Source: Bacteroidales bacterium (GTDB taxonomy: Bacteria > Bacteroidota > Bacteroidia > Bacteroidales > VadinHA17). Taken from it: DNA of 64,000 nucleotides. Made by a program: the position numbers and the translations under genes. The stretch covers positions 1 to 64,000 of the forward strand of contig WOYX01000040.1 of NCBI GenBank assembly GCA_011620595.1, in the 5' to 3' direction. Below, piece by piece: positions 17,750-25,033 of this stretch. The first letter of the stretch is position 1. The number at the start of each line of letters is the position of its first letter. Under the pieces are notes generated by a model. It was given only the letters and a program-made list of their open reading frames with translations. It made no database searches and was not told the origin of the DNA.

Positions 17750-18345
17750 ATCCCGCTCTTTTTGTTCTGGACAGTGTTGTAGATAAGCACTTTAGCTCTG
17801 AAGAGGCGGGCCTTTACCGTTCCAATCGGGAGGCTGAGTTCCGAGGCGATCTCCTCATAGGAGTACTCTTCAAAGTAGCGCAGTTCTATCAGGCGGCGAT
17901 AGCGTGGCTTGAGAGCCTTGACTATCCTGTTGAGTGACGCTGCCGTCTCCCTGTCTATCATCAGCTCGTCAGGGCCCCTGCTGTCAGAGGCAACGGTAGC
18001 CTCCACCTCTGACTCTTCCCCCTCTTCATGGTCAAAAGGCCTGGGACTCTGGCTCTTGCGCCTCATGAAGTCTATGCAGTTGTTGGTGGCGATGCGAAAA
18101 AGCCATGTGCTGAAGGCATGTGAAGGAACATATTTTGCCAGGTTTTGGAAGGCTTTTCCAAACGCCTCAATGGTAAGATCCTCGGCATCAGACGGGTTGT
18201 TGACCATTCTGAGCATGACATAATAGACCGAGTCGCGGTACCTGTTGAGCAACTCCGTGTATGCCCTGCTCTCACCGTTCAGGGCCCGCTGAATGACTCT
18301 CAGGTCGTACTGTGCTTTTTCCGATAAGCCGGTTTCTACTTCCAT
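17746..18345 (-). CDS. ECF-type RNA polymerase sigma factor
   Basis: A 199-residue sigma-70 family factor of the ECF group: sigma region 2 (about 25-95, with YVMLRMVNNPSDAEDLTIEAF and TWLFRIATNNCIDFMRR) and region 4 (about 135-190, with RRLIELRYFEEYSYEEIA and LPIGTVKARLFRA), joined by an acidic linker. No anti-sigma gene is next to it; instead it overlaps the glycosyltransferase upstream by 10 bases and rsmG downstream by four. Such constitutively placed, RpoE-like factors are common in Bacteroidota. The regulon cannot be inferred from this window. Confidence 0.92.
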   Translation of the reverse strand: MEVETGLSEKAQYDLRVIQRALNGESRAYTELLNRYRDSVYYVMLRMVNNPSDAEDLTIEAFGKAFQNLAKYVPSHAFSTWLFRIATNNCIDFMRRKSQSPRPFDHEEGEESEVEATVASDSRGPDELMIDRETAASLNRIVKALKPRYRRLIELRYFEEYSYEEIASELSLPIGTVKARLFRAKVLIYNTVQNKKSGI

Positions 18346-19475
18346 GTCTTTATCCTCCTCCTGCTCCTTCCGGTTGCTGTCAGGTAAAGGACTCCGTTAA
18401 TCAACGGCGCCAAGATATCAAAAAAGAGCGAATTAAACCATAAGCCTGGTTCGTTGAATGTAGCTGACGCTCTTTTGAGTATGACGGAGCGCATGACCAG
18501 GCGTGCGATGGCTAGCGCAACCACCACGGGCCAGAATGCCGTCATCACCGCCAGTGAGACCAGCAGTCCGTACCATAAAACCCTGGAAAAGGGTTCCAGG
18601 AACAGTCTTGCCTTATCCTTTTGCTTGTAGTATGCAGCTGCAAGGAAGTGTCTTCTCTTCTGCTTGACCCATGAGGCGATGCTCTTCTCCGCAACGGAGA
18701 GGGTGAACGAATTATGGGAGAGCATCAGGCTGATGTTGTCAGGTGTGGCATTGCGGTTCACGAAGAGATCGTCATCACCTGACATGATATGGTTATGCGG
18801 GCCGAAGCCACCTTTATCAAAGAAAAAACTGCGGCGGTAAGCCAGGTTTCTTCCTACGCCCATGTAAGGTACCCCTGCCATGGCCATACCGAAGTACTGC
18901 ATGGCAGTAAACATGGTTTCGTAGCGGATGTAGCGGTTGAGGATCCCGGTGCCGGGCATGTAGGCCCCGTAACCTATAATGATATCTGCATCTCCGGCGG
19001 CAGCCGCGGCCACTTCTCCCAGCCAGAACGGGGAAGCGGGCCTGCAGTCGGCGTCGGTGAAGACCAGCAGGTCGTTCTTCGCCGCCTTGATACCTATCAG
19101 CATCGCCAGCTTTTTGGTATGGGTAAAGCCCGGATCCTTCTGAATCATACTCACCTTAAGGTGCGGGTATTGCTTCAGCATCTCCCCCAGAACATCAGCG
19201 GTGCCGTCTTCAGAGCAGTCGTTGACAACCACCACCTCGAACAGCGGATATTCCTGCTCCAGTACCGAAGGCAAAAACATCTTCAGGTTGTCTGCCTCAT
19301 TGCGGGCACAGATGACCACGGAGAGGGGTGGCAACTCGTGCCGGGCATCCTTCCTGCCGTTGGGGCCGCGGGCTGCGGCGCGGTAATAACGAAGCCAGTA
19401 CCATCCCTGGATAAATGCCGCCGACAGCAGCAGTGCCAGCAGAGTTATATGGAGAGGATCAGTTGATAAGATCAT
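18336..19475 (-). CDS. Membrane glycosyltransferase, GT2 family
   Basis: A 379-residue GT2 enzyme with an N-terminal membrane helix (about 8-28), a GT-A catalytic domain and about three C-terminal hydrophobic segments (from residue 295). Nucleotide-sugar and metal residues are visible in VVNDCSEDGT and FTDADCRPASP; SGDDDLFVNR and WVKQKRRH correspond to the ED/QxxRW region. It probably adds a sugar to a lipid or polymer at the inner membrane; the acceptor is unknown. It is the first gene of the GT2-sigma-rsmG set and overlaps the sigma gene by 10 bases. Divergent tgt lies 152 bases away with an inverted repeat in between. Confidence 0.9.
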   Translation of the reverse strand: MILSTDPLHITLLALLLSAAFIQGWYWLRYYRAAARGPNGRKDARHELPPLSVVICARNEADNLKMFLPSVLEQEYPLFEVVVVNDCSEDGTADVLGEMLKQYPHLKVSMIQKDPGFTHTKKLAMLIGIKAAKNDLLVFTDADCRPASPFWLGEVAAAAAGDADIIIGYGAYMPGTGILNRYIRYETMFTAMQYFGMAMAGVPYMGVGRNLAYRRSFFFDKGGFGPHNHIMSGDDDLFVNRNATPDNISLMLSHNSFTLSVAEKSIASWVKQKRRHFLAAAYYKQKDKARLFLEPFSRVLWYGLLVSLAVMTAFWPVVVALAIARLVMRSVILKRASATFNEPGLWFNSLFFDILAPLINGVLYLTATGRSRRRIKTWK

Positions 19476-19510
19476 TCAACGCTCAATGTGTGCGAAGCAA
19501 TATTATAAAG

Positions 19511-19566
19511 AATTGGAAAACGGTTACAAGAATCTTTTCAACAATATGGCTGTCGTTTTCCCAATT
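19511..19566. promoter_or_regulatory. Inverted repeat between divergent GT2 and tgt genes
   Basis: AATTGGAAAACG (19511-19522) and CGTTTTCCCAATT (19554-19566) are complementary over 12 bp with one bulged base and are 31 bases apart. The position between two divergent starts suits an operator or loop, but a chance match in AT-rich sequence cannot be excluded. Confidence 0.35.
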
Positions 19567-19602
19567 TGATAACTCTCTGTTCAAAATCAGCAGGATTAAC
19601 CT

Positions 19603-19610
19603 TACTTTTG
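19603..19610 (+). promoter_or_regulatory. Probable tgt -7 box
   Basis: TACTTTTG matches TAnnTTTG and lies 17 bases before the ATG at 19628, which supports that start over the longer open frame beginning inside the GT2 gene. Confidence 0.45.
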
Positions 19611-19627
19611 TGACCGTCACACAACGG

Positions 19628-20758
19628 ATGATGTTCAGGATAGATCAGAAAGACAACTCCACATCAGCCAGGGCAGGGGTTCTGCGCACGGCTCACGGCG
19701 AGATACCCACCCCTGTGTTCATGCCTGTCGGCACCGCTGCCACCGTCAAGGGTGTGCTGCACCGTGACCTGCGGACGGAGATTAATGCCCCGGTGATACT
19801 TGTCAACACCTACCATCTCTACCTGCGTCCCGGCACCGGTATCATCAACAGTGCAGGGGGGGTGCATGGCTTCATGTCGTGGGACAGGCCTGTGGTTACT
19901 GACAGCGGGGGATACCAGGTTTTTTCGCTGGCTGCCAACAGGAAGCTGACGGAGGAGGGGGCCATCTTCAGGTCGCACATTGACGGCTCAAGGCATCTAT
20001 TCACCCCGGAGAGGGTTGTAGAGATCCAAAGGCTGCTGGGTTCGGACATTATGATGGCGTTTGACGAGTGCGCGCCCTGGCCCTGTGATCACGGTTATGC
20101 CCAGAGGTCAATGGAGCTGACTCACCGCTGGCTCGACAGGTGTGTGGCTCATTACAGGAAGACAGAGCCTCTCTACGGTTATGAGCAGATGCTCTTCCCG
20201 ATAGTACAGGGGGCTGTATACGGTGACCTGCGGCGTATCTCCGCCGAGAAGGCAGCATCGATGGATATGGCTGGCAACGCCATCGGTGGTCTCTCTGTGG
20301 GTGAGCCGACAGAGGTGATGTATGAGATGACGGAGGTGGTTAACAGCATACTGCCTGAAGAAAAACCGCGTTACCTCATGGGAGTGGGCACTCCGGCCAA
20401 CATCCTTGAGAGCATCGCGCGGGGAGTGGATATGTTTGACTGCGTGATGCCCTCACGCAACGGAAGGAACGGGATGTTGTTTACACGTGACGGCATAATA
20501 AACATAAGGAACAAACGTTGGGCTGAAGATCTGTCACCGGTAGACGCCACGTCAGACTCAGAGATCAGCCGTACCTATTCAAAGGCTTACCTGCGCCACC
20601 TGGTGATATCGGGAGAGATGCTCGGAGCACAGATAGCAACCATACATAACCTGGCATTCTACCTCAGCCTTGTCAGGGAGGCGAGAAAGAAGATACTCGA
20701 AGGAACATTCGGACCATGGAAGGAAGAGACGGTAAAAAGAATTTCAGGGAGAGCCTGA
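19628..20758 (+). CDS. tgt: tRNA-guanine transglycosylase
   Basis: A 376-residue enzyme that swaps guanine-34 for preQ1 in tRNAs with GUN anticodons on the way to queuosine. Motifs include HGEIPTPVFMPVGT, VTDSGGYQVFSL (the aspartate acts as general base), IVQGAVYGDLRR, GGLSVGEP and FDCVMPSRNGRNGMLFT. The zinc-binding region is unusual: where most bacterial Tgt proteins have CxCxxC, this one reads SDSEIS with serines, while the IHNL histidine remains. I recall the same loss in other Bacteroidota, so it is a lineage trait rather than damage. The longer frame back to 19415 overlaps the GT2 gene and is rejected. The next gene overlaps by 43 bases. Confidence 0.95.
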   Translation: MMFRIDQKDNSTSARAGVLRTAHGEIPTPVFMPVGTAATVKGVLHRDLRTEINAPVILVNTYHLYLRPGTGIINSAGGVHGFMSWDRPVVTDSGGYQVFSLAANRKLTEEGAIFRSHIDGSRHLFTPERVVEIQRLLGSDIMMAFDECAPWPCDHGYAQRSMELTHRWLDRCVAHYRKTEPLYGYEQMLFPIVQGAVYGDLRRISAEKAASMDMAGNAIGGLSVGEPTEVMYEMTEVVNSILPEEKPRYLMGVGTPANILESIARGVDMFDCVMPSRNGRNGMLFTRDGIINIRNKRWAEDLSPVDATSDSEISRTYSKAYLRHLVISGEMLGAQIATIHNLAFYLSLVREARKKILEGTFGPWKEETVKRISGRA

Positions 20759-21855
20759 GGAAGCTTGCCCCGACGATACTGGACCGCTATATCATAAGGC
20801 AGTTCCTGGGCACGTTTCTCTTCTCGCTTGTGCTCATACTGGGCATAGCTGTGATCTTCGACTTCTCGGAGAAGATTGACGACTTCATCCAGAAGCAGGC
20901 ACCTCTGAAGGCTATCATCTTTGATTATTATCTCAACTTCATCCCATATTTTGCCACCCTCTTTGCCCCGATGTTCGTTTTCATTTCGGTGATTTTTTTT
21001 ACTTCGAGGATGGCTGTCAACACCGAGATCATAGCCATGCTCAACAGCGGGATGAGCTTCCCGAGGCTGCTTGTGCCATACTTTGTCTCTGCCGCCTTCA
21101 TTGCTGTGGCTGCCTTCATGATGCTGAACTACGTGCTTCCGCATTCGAACATTGCCCGGCTTGATTTTGAGGAGAAGTACTATCGGAGGTCTGATTTCAG
21201 GCAGATAAACGTCTCCTCGGTGCATCGCCAGGTATACCCTAACGTCTACATCTACATGGAGTCATACAACAAGATATCACAGAGCGGGCGCAATTTCAGC
21301 ATGGAGAAATTCGACGAGCAGGGGAGGCTGGAGTCCAAGCTGACGGCCAATATGATCAGGTGGGATACCACAACCAACAAGTGGGGGGCATGGTGGTACT
21401 ATATAAGGGAGAATGACAGTCTCGGGGAGAGGATCACCACAGGGCGGCGCATTGACACCGTGCTGAATGTGGGGCCTGACGATTTCACGCGTGCCCCGGA
21501 GTTCGTATATACAATGACTCACAGCGAGCTCATCAACTACATTGATGTACTCCGGTCACAGGGTTCAGATGAGATAAAGCTCTATCTCAATGAGAAGCAC
21601 CGGCGCAATGCCTCCCCCTTTGCTTTCTTTGTTCTGACTCTCATCGGCGTCTCGCTCTCCTCACGCAAGATTAAGGGTGGCATTGGCATGCAGATAGGGC
21701 TGGGCCTGGCACTGACATTCTCATATATTCTCTTCATGCAGTTTGCGTCGCAGTTTTCACTGAAAGGCGACCTCAACCCGGCACTGGCCATGTGGATACC
21801 GAACATTATCTATTCCTTCATCGCCCTGGGGACCTATCTCTACGCACCGAAGTGA
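20716..21855 (+). CDS. LptF/LptG family permease
   Basis: A 379-residue inner-membrane protein with six predicted helices: three near the N-terminus (FLFSLVLILGIAVIFDF, TLFAPMFVFISVIFF, FVSAAFIAVAAFMM), a periplasmic beta-jellyroll region (about 130-285) and three at the C-terminus (FAFFVLTLIGVSLS, IGLGLALTFSYILFM, IIYSFIALGTYLYAP). The LptF/G pair with LptB extracts lipopolysaccharide from the inner membrane. Only one copy is present here; the partner must be elsewhere. Its start lies inside the last 43 bases of tgt, a coupling often seen in this phylum. LptF and LptG cannot be told apart with confidence. Confidence 0.9.
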   Translation: MEGRDGKKNFRESLRKLAPTILDRYIIRQFLGTFLFSLVLILGIAVIFDFSEKIDDFIQKQAPLKAIIFDYYLNFIPYFATLFAPMFVFISVIFFTSRMAVNTEIIAMLNSGMSFPRLLVPYFVSAAFIAVAAFMMLNYVLPHSNIARLDFEEKYYRRSDFRQINVSSVHRQVYPNVYIYMESYNKISQSGRNFSMEKFDEQGRLESKLTANMIRWDTTTNKWGAWWYYIRENDSLGERITTGRRIDTVLNVGPDDFTRAPEFVYTMTHSELINYIDVLRSQGSDEIKLYLNEKHRRNASPFAFFVLTLIGVSLSSRKIKGGIGMQIGLGLALTFSYILFMQFASQFSLKGDLNPALAMWIPNIIYSFIALGTYLYAPK

Positions 21856-21944
21856 CCCCCGTGGCAGGATGAGGGAAATTTGTTTATATTGCCGTGTTTT
21901 TTTTCAACGGTAAACAGGGGGTAAAAACCTAAACAGAAACAGCT

Positions 21945-23489
21945 ATGGCACTGGAAAAGAAGATACGTGAGCTCAAGGAGAAGCGCGAGAAGATGCTTCT
22001 CGGCGGCGGTGAGGAGGCTATCAGGAAGCAGAAGGCAATGGGTAAGAATACTGCCCGTGAGCGCATTCTTGCCATTCTTGACGATGGCTCCTTCAGTGAG
22101 TACGATATGTTTGTCGAGCATGATGCGCGCGACTTTGGTATGGACAAGAAACATCTGCCCAGCGACGGGGTGGTGATAGGCACAGGTACCGTCAGCGGCA
22201 ACCCGGTGGCCATCTACGCGCAGGATTTCACAGTTGCCGGCGGGTCGCTGGGCCTTATGCATTCGCGTAAGATCACCAAGATCATGGATCATGCACTGAA
22301 GATGAGGATACCGCTTATCGGCATCAACGACTCCGGAGGAGCGCGCATACAGGAGGGGGTCAACTCCCTGGCCGGTTACGGTGAGATATTCTTTAGGAAC
22401 ACCATTTCCAGTGGCGTGATACCGCAGATTTCGGTGATACTGGGTCCCTGTGCCGGAGGGGCAGTATACTCGCCTGCCCTGACCGACTTCGTCTTTGTGG
22501 TGGACAATATCTCCAAGATGTTCATCACCGGTCCCGAGGTGATCAAGACCGTTCTCGGGGAGGAGATCTCCATGGAGGCGCTGGGTGGTGCCCGTGTGCA
22601 CTGTGAGACCTCCGGCAATGCTCACTTCTTTTCAGTATCGGAGGATGAGTGCTTCGGCCAGATAAAGAAGCTGATCTCATTTCTCCCGCGCAACAATGAG
22701 GTCAGGGCGGAGGTTGTTGAGACGGTGCCGCCCGACAGCAGTTATGATATTGAGAATATCGTCCCGGGTGATCCCACGCTGCCGTACGATGTCAGAGAGG
22801 TGATCAGGGCTGTTGCTGACGGTTCGGATTTCTTTGAGATACAGGAGATGTATGCCCGCAACATGGTGATAGGCTTCGGGCGTCTGGGAGGCAGGACGGT
22901 GGGGTTTGTTGCCAATCAGCCGCTGGAGATGGCGGGCGTGCTTGACGTAGACTCTTCGGACAAGGCTGCCAGGTTCATCCGTTACTGTGATGCCTTCAGC
23001 ATACCCATCATCACCTTTGTTGACCTGCCGGGGTATCTTCCGGGCATAGACCAGGAGCATGCCGGGGTGATACGCCACGGTGCCAAGGTCCTCTATTCCT
23101 ACAGTGAGGCCACGGTGCCCAAGCTGACGGTGATATTGCGCAAGGCCTACGGCGGAGGATACATAGCCATGGGCTCACGTCACCTGCGTGCCGATTTTGT
23201 TTTTGCCTGGCCTACGGCTGAGATAGCCGTGATGGGTCCGGAGGGAGCTGCCAACATCATCTTCCGCAAGGAGATAACCTCTGCCTCCGATCCTGATGAG
23301 GTGCGCCGCCAGAAGGTTGAGGAGTACAAGGAGAAATTTGCCAATCCCTACGTGGCAGCATCGCGCGGTTATGTGGATTCGGTCATTGAGCCGACGGAGA
23401 CACGCAGGCTGCTGCTGCATGGCCTGGAGGTGTCATCCGGCAAGCATGTTCAGATGCCGTTCAAGAAGCATGGCATACCACCCTTCTGA
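21945..23489 (+). CDS. mmdA: Methylmalonyl-CoA decarboxylase / propionyl-CoA carboxylase carboxyltransferase subunit
   Basis: A 514-residue acyl-CoA carboxyltransferase with the two crotonase-like halves of the AccD/MmdA family. Signatures are AMGKNTARERILAILDDGSF, LGLMHSRKITKIMDHA, INDSGGARIQEGV, GPCAGGAVYSPAL, and in the C-half YLPGIDQEHAGVIRHGAK and LRKAYGGGYIAMGS. It moves a carboxyl group between methylmalonyl-CoA or propionyl-CoA and a biotin carrier. A small biotin-carrier gene follows at once. Together with meaB at 38 kb this fits the succinate-propionate route. The membrane sodium-pump beta subunit is not next door, so the choice between decarboxylase and carboxylase is open; mmdA is the most common assignment. 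Confidence 0.88.
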   Translation: MALEKKIRELKEKREKMLLGGGEEAIRKQKAMGKNTARERILAILDDGSFSEYDMFVEHDARDFGMDKKHLPSDGVVIGTGTVSGNPVAIYAQDFTVAGGSLGLMHSRKITKIMDHALKMRIPLIGINDSGGARIQEGVNSLAGYGEIFFRNTISSGVIPQISVILGPCAGGAVYSPALTDFVFVVDNISKMFITGPEVIKTVLGEEISMEALGGARVHCETSGNAHFFSVSEDECFGQIKKLISFLPRNNEVRAEVVETVPPDSSYDIENIVPGDPTLPYDVREVIRAVADGSDFFEIQEMYARNMVIGFGRLGGRTVGFVANQPLEMAGVLDVDSSDKAARFIRYCDAFSIPIITFVDLPGYLPGIDQEHAGVIRHGAKVLYSYSEATVPKLTVILRKAYGGGYIAMGSRHLRADFVFAWPTAEIAVMGPEGAANIIFRKEITSASDPDEVRRQKVEEYKEKFANPYVAASRGYVDSVIEPTETRRLLLHGLEVSSGKHVQMPFKKHGIPPF

Positions 23490-23496
23490 TCATCTC

Positions 23497-23832
23497 ATGA
23501 CACGTAACGATATGGAAAAGAAAGCTAACGACAGGCTTAGCATAGACCACACATGGTATACCACCAGGATCAGTGCGCGTCATGCTGCACGCAAGCCCTA
23601 TGCGCCTGCCGACCCGGGAGTGATAAGCAGTTTCATCCCGGGAACGGTGGTGGAGGTAATGGTCAGTGTGGGTGACACGGTAGAGGAGGGTGATGATATT
23701 CTGATCCTCGATGCCATGAAGATGAAAAACAGGCTTAAGAGCCATATAGCCGGGAAAGTGACTTCCGTCAATATAAAACCGGGGGACAGGGTCTCCAAGG
23801 GAGCGGTGCTGGCAGTGGTGGAGTGCTGCTGA
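23497..23832 (+). CDS. Biotin/lipoyl carrier protein (acyl-CoA carboxylase BCCP)
   Basis: A 111-residue biotin carboxyl carrier protein. The biotinylation site is K75 in LILDAMKMKNRLKS, followed by the second hammerhead motif GDRVSKGAVLAVVE. The N-terminal 35 residues are polar and probably flexible. Start candidates are the ATG at 23497 and one at 23512; I use the first, 7 bases after the mmdA stop. It carries CO2 on biotin between the carboxyltransferase and a partner carboxylase or decarboxylase. The gene ends with two cysteines (ECC) right before a tandem repeat region. Confidence 0.9.
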   Translation: MTRNDMEKKANDRLSIDHTWYTTRISARHAARKPYAPADPGVISSFIPGTVVEVMVSVGDTVEEGDDILILDAMKMKNRLKSHIAGKVTSVNIKPGDRVSKGAVLAVVECC

Positions 23833-23856
23833 GGAAGCTCAATACAGGTGCCCGGC

Positions 23857-23995
23857 ATGTTTTGTGCCGCGAAAGGTTTAACGCAGTGCCCCGTCTGATT
23901 TCGTGCCCGGAAGTATTTAGTGCAATTATCCTTCTGATTTCGTGCCCGGAAGTATTTAATGCAATTATCCTTCTGATTTCGTGCTGAGACTGGTT
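23857..23995 (-). repeat. 39-bp tandem repeat array
   Basis: Two near-identical 39-base units (from 23894 and 23933), the start of a third (23972) and a more diverged unit before them (from about 23857) fill the gap between the biotin-carrier and ispE stops. Unit landmarks are TCTGATTTCGTGCCCGGAAG and GCAATTATCC. The period is 13 codons, so an open frame with 13-residue repeats exists on the minus strand, but it has no coding support. Confidence 0.85.
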
Positions 23996-24819
23996 TATTG
24001 CAGTTCAACGGCTGTCTTCAGAAGGTATCGGGAGACCTCGCGCGGCAGCTCCGGCGGTTTGCTGAAGATGCCATATACGGAAGATCCGCTGCCCGACATG
24101 GATGCATAGATGGCGCCTGCCTCGTAGAGTGCATCCTTCAGCCTGCCTATCATGGGGTAACGGCTGATAATGCCCGGCTCAAAATCGTTCACGACCCTCT
24201 CTTTCCATTCGGTCAGCGGCAGGCTCAGAAGCTGCCTGAGCGACTCTCCTTCAGGGTCAGGATGGCTTCCCGCATAGGCCTCGGCAGTGCTTACATTCAG
24301 GTCAGGGTAAAGCAGTGTGATGTGCCAGGGGCTGAGATCGAGGGGGAATTCCGAAAGTATGTTACCCACACCTTCGGCAAACGACGGGGTTCCGTCAATG
24401 AAGAAGGGAGCGTCACTGCTGAGCCTGCCGGCGAAGGATCGCAGTTCCTCGGCGTTGAGGCCGAAGTTGAAATACCGGTTCAGTGCCTTAAGCATGCCTG
24501 CAGCATCGGATGACCCGCCACCGAGACCGGCACCCACAGGTATGCTCTTGTGCAGATGGATACGGAGAAAGGGGAAATCAAACGAACGGCGCATCAGCTT
24601 TACGGCCTTCATGACAAGGTTTTCATCCGGATCATTCTGCTCCATAACACCGGTGACTGTCAGGGTGTCACTCTTCCTGCTGTCCTTTCTTACCACAAAC
24701 TCCAGCGCGTCAGTCAGCGCGACAGGGTAGAAGAAGGTCTCTATATTATGATACCCGTCAGGCCGCTTTTCAACGATCCTTAGTCCTATGTTTATCTTGG
24801 CACCCGGAAATACAACCAT
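23995..24819 (-). CDS. ispE: 4-diphosphocytidyl-2-C-methyl-D-erythritol kinase
   Basis: A 274-residue GHMP kinase of the MEP isoprenoid pathway, phosphorylating CDP-ME at the 2-hydroxyl with ATP. Motifs are the N-terminal GAKINIGLRIVEKRPDGYH, the ATP loop PVGAGLGGGSSDAAGML, DAPFFIDGTPSFAEG, and the C-terminal ASMSGSGSSVYGIF. Length is normal. The gene converges with mmdA/BCCP and its last codons touch the 39-bp tandem repeats. It faces dnaB across about 214 bases. Confidence 0.96.
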   Translation of the reverse strand: MVVFPGAKINIGLRIVEKRPDGYHNIETFFYPVALTDALEFVVRKDSRKSDTLTVTGVMEQNDPDENLVMKAVKLMRRSFDFPFLRIHLHKSIPVGAGLGGGSSDAAGMLKALNRYFNFGLNAEELRSFAGRLSSDAPFFIDGTPSFAEGVGNILSEFPLDLSPWHITLLYPDLNVSTAEAYAGSHPDPEGESLRQLLSLPLTEWKERVVNDFEPGIISRYPMIGRLKDALYEAGAIYASMSGSGSSVYGIFSKPPELPREVSRYLLKTAVELQ

Positions 24820-24940
24820 TACAGCCCCTCTCTTGTGAGATCAAAAATATACGAACCTTTTCAAATATCATCATTTTTCACTATTTTATCCGTTTTCAAC
24901 ATCTTTTTAACATCTGCTGTTTGAAACAAAAAAGAGAAGA

Positions 24941-24974
24941 TTTGAAACCCTGACTGTTGTTATTGTTAAATTTG
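24941..24974 (+). promoter_or_regulatory. Probable dnaB promoter
   Basis: TTTG at 24941-24944 and TAAATTTG at 24967-24974 match the Bacteroidota -33/-7 pattern with a 22-base spacer, slightly long. The start codon lies 59 bases downstream. Confidence 0.45.
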
Positions 24975-25033
24975 ACGACGGCGGGAGTATCCGGATGTAT
25001 TTTCCAAATAGCTGATTAACAATTTAATATTTA

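Noticed and set aside
18789-19466. 225-codon plus-strand open frame before tgt
   Set aside because: It is antisense to the GT2 gene, whose catalytic motifs are clear.
19415-19627. N-terminal extension of Tgt
   Set aside because: It overlaps the divergent GT2 gene and a promoter box, and lies before the conserved start of the family.
21840-22625. 261-codon minus-strand open frame
   Set aside because: It is antisense to mmdA; high-GC codon use on the real strand creates the open frame.
23857-23995. Possible CRISPR array
   Set aside because: The 39-base units are directly adjacent with no unique spacers, and there are no cas genes.
23598-24008. Minus-strand open frame with 13-residue repeats next to ispE
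   Set aside because: It arises because the tandem repeat period is 39 bases, and its second half is antisense to the biotin-carrier gene. No start signal or family match.
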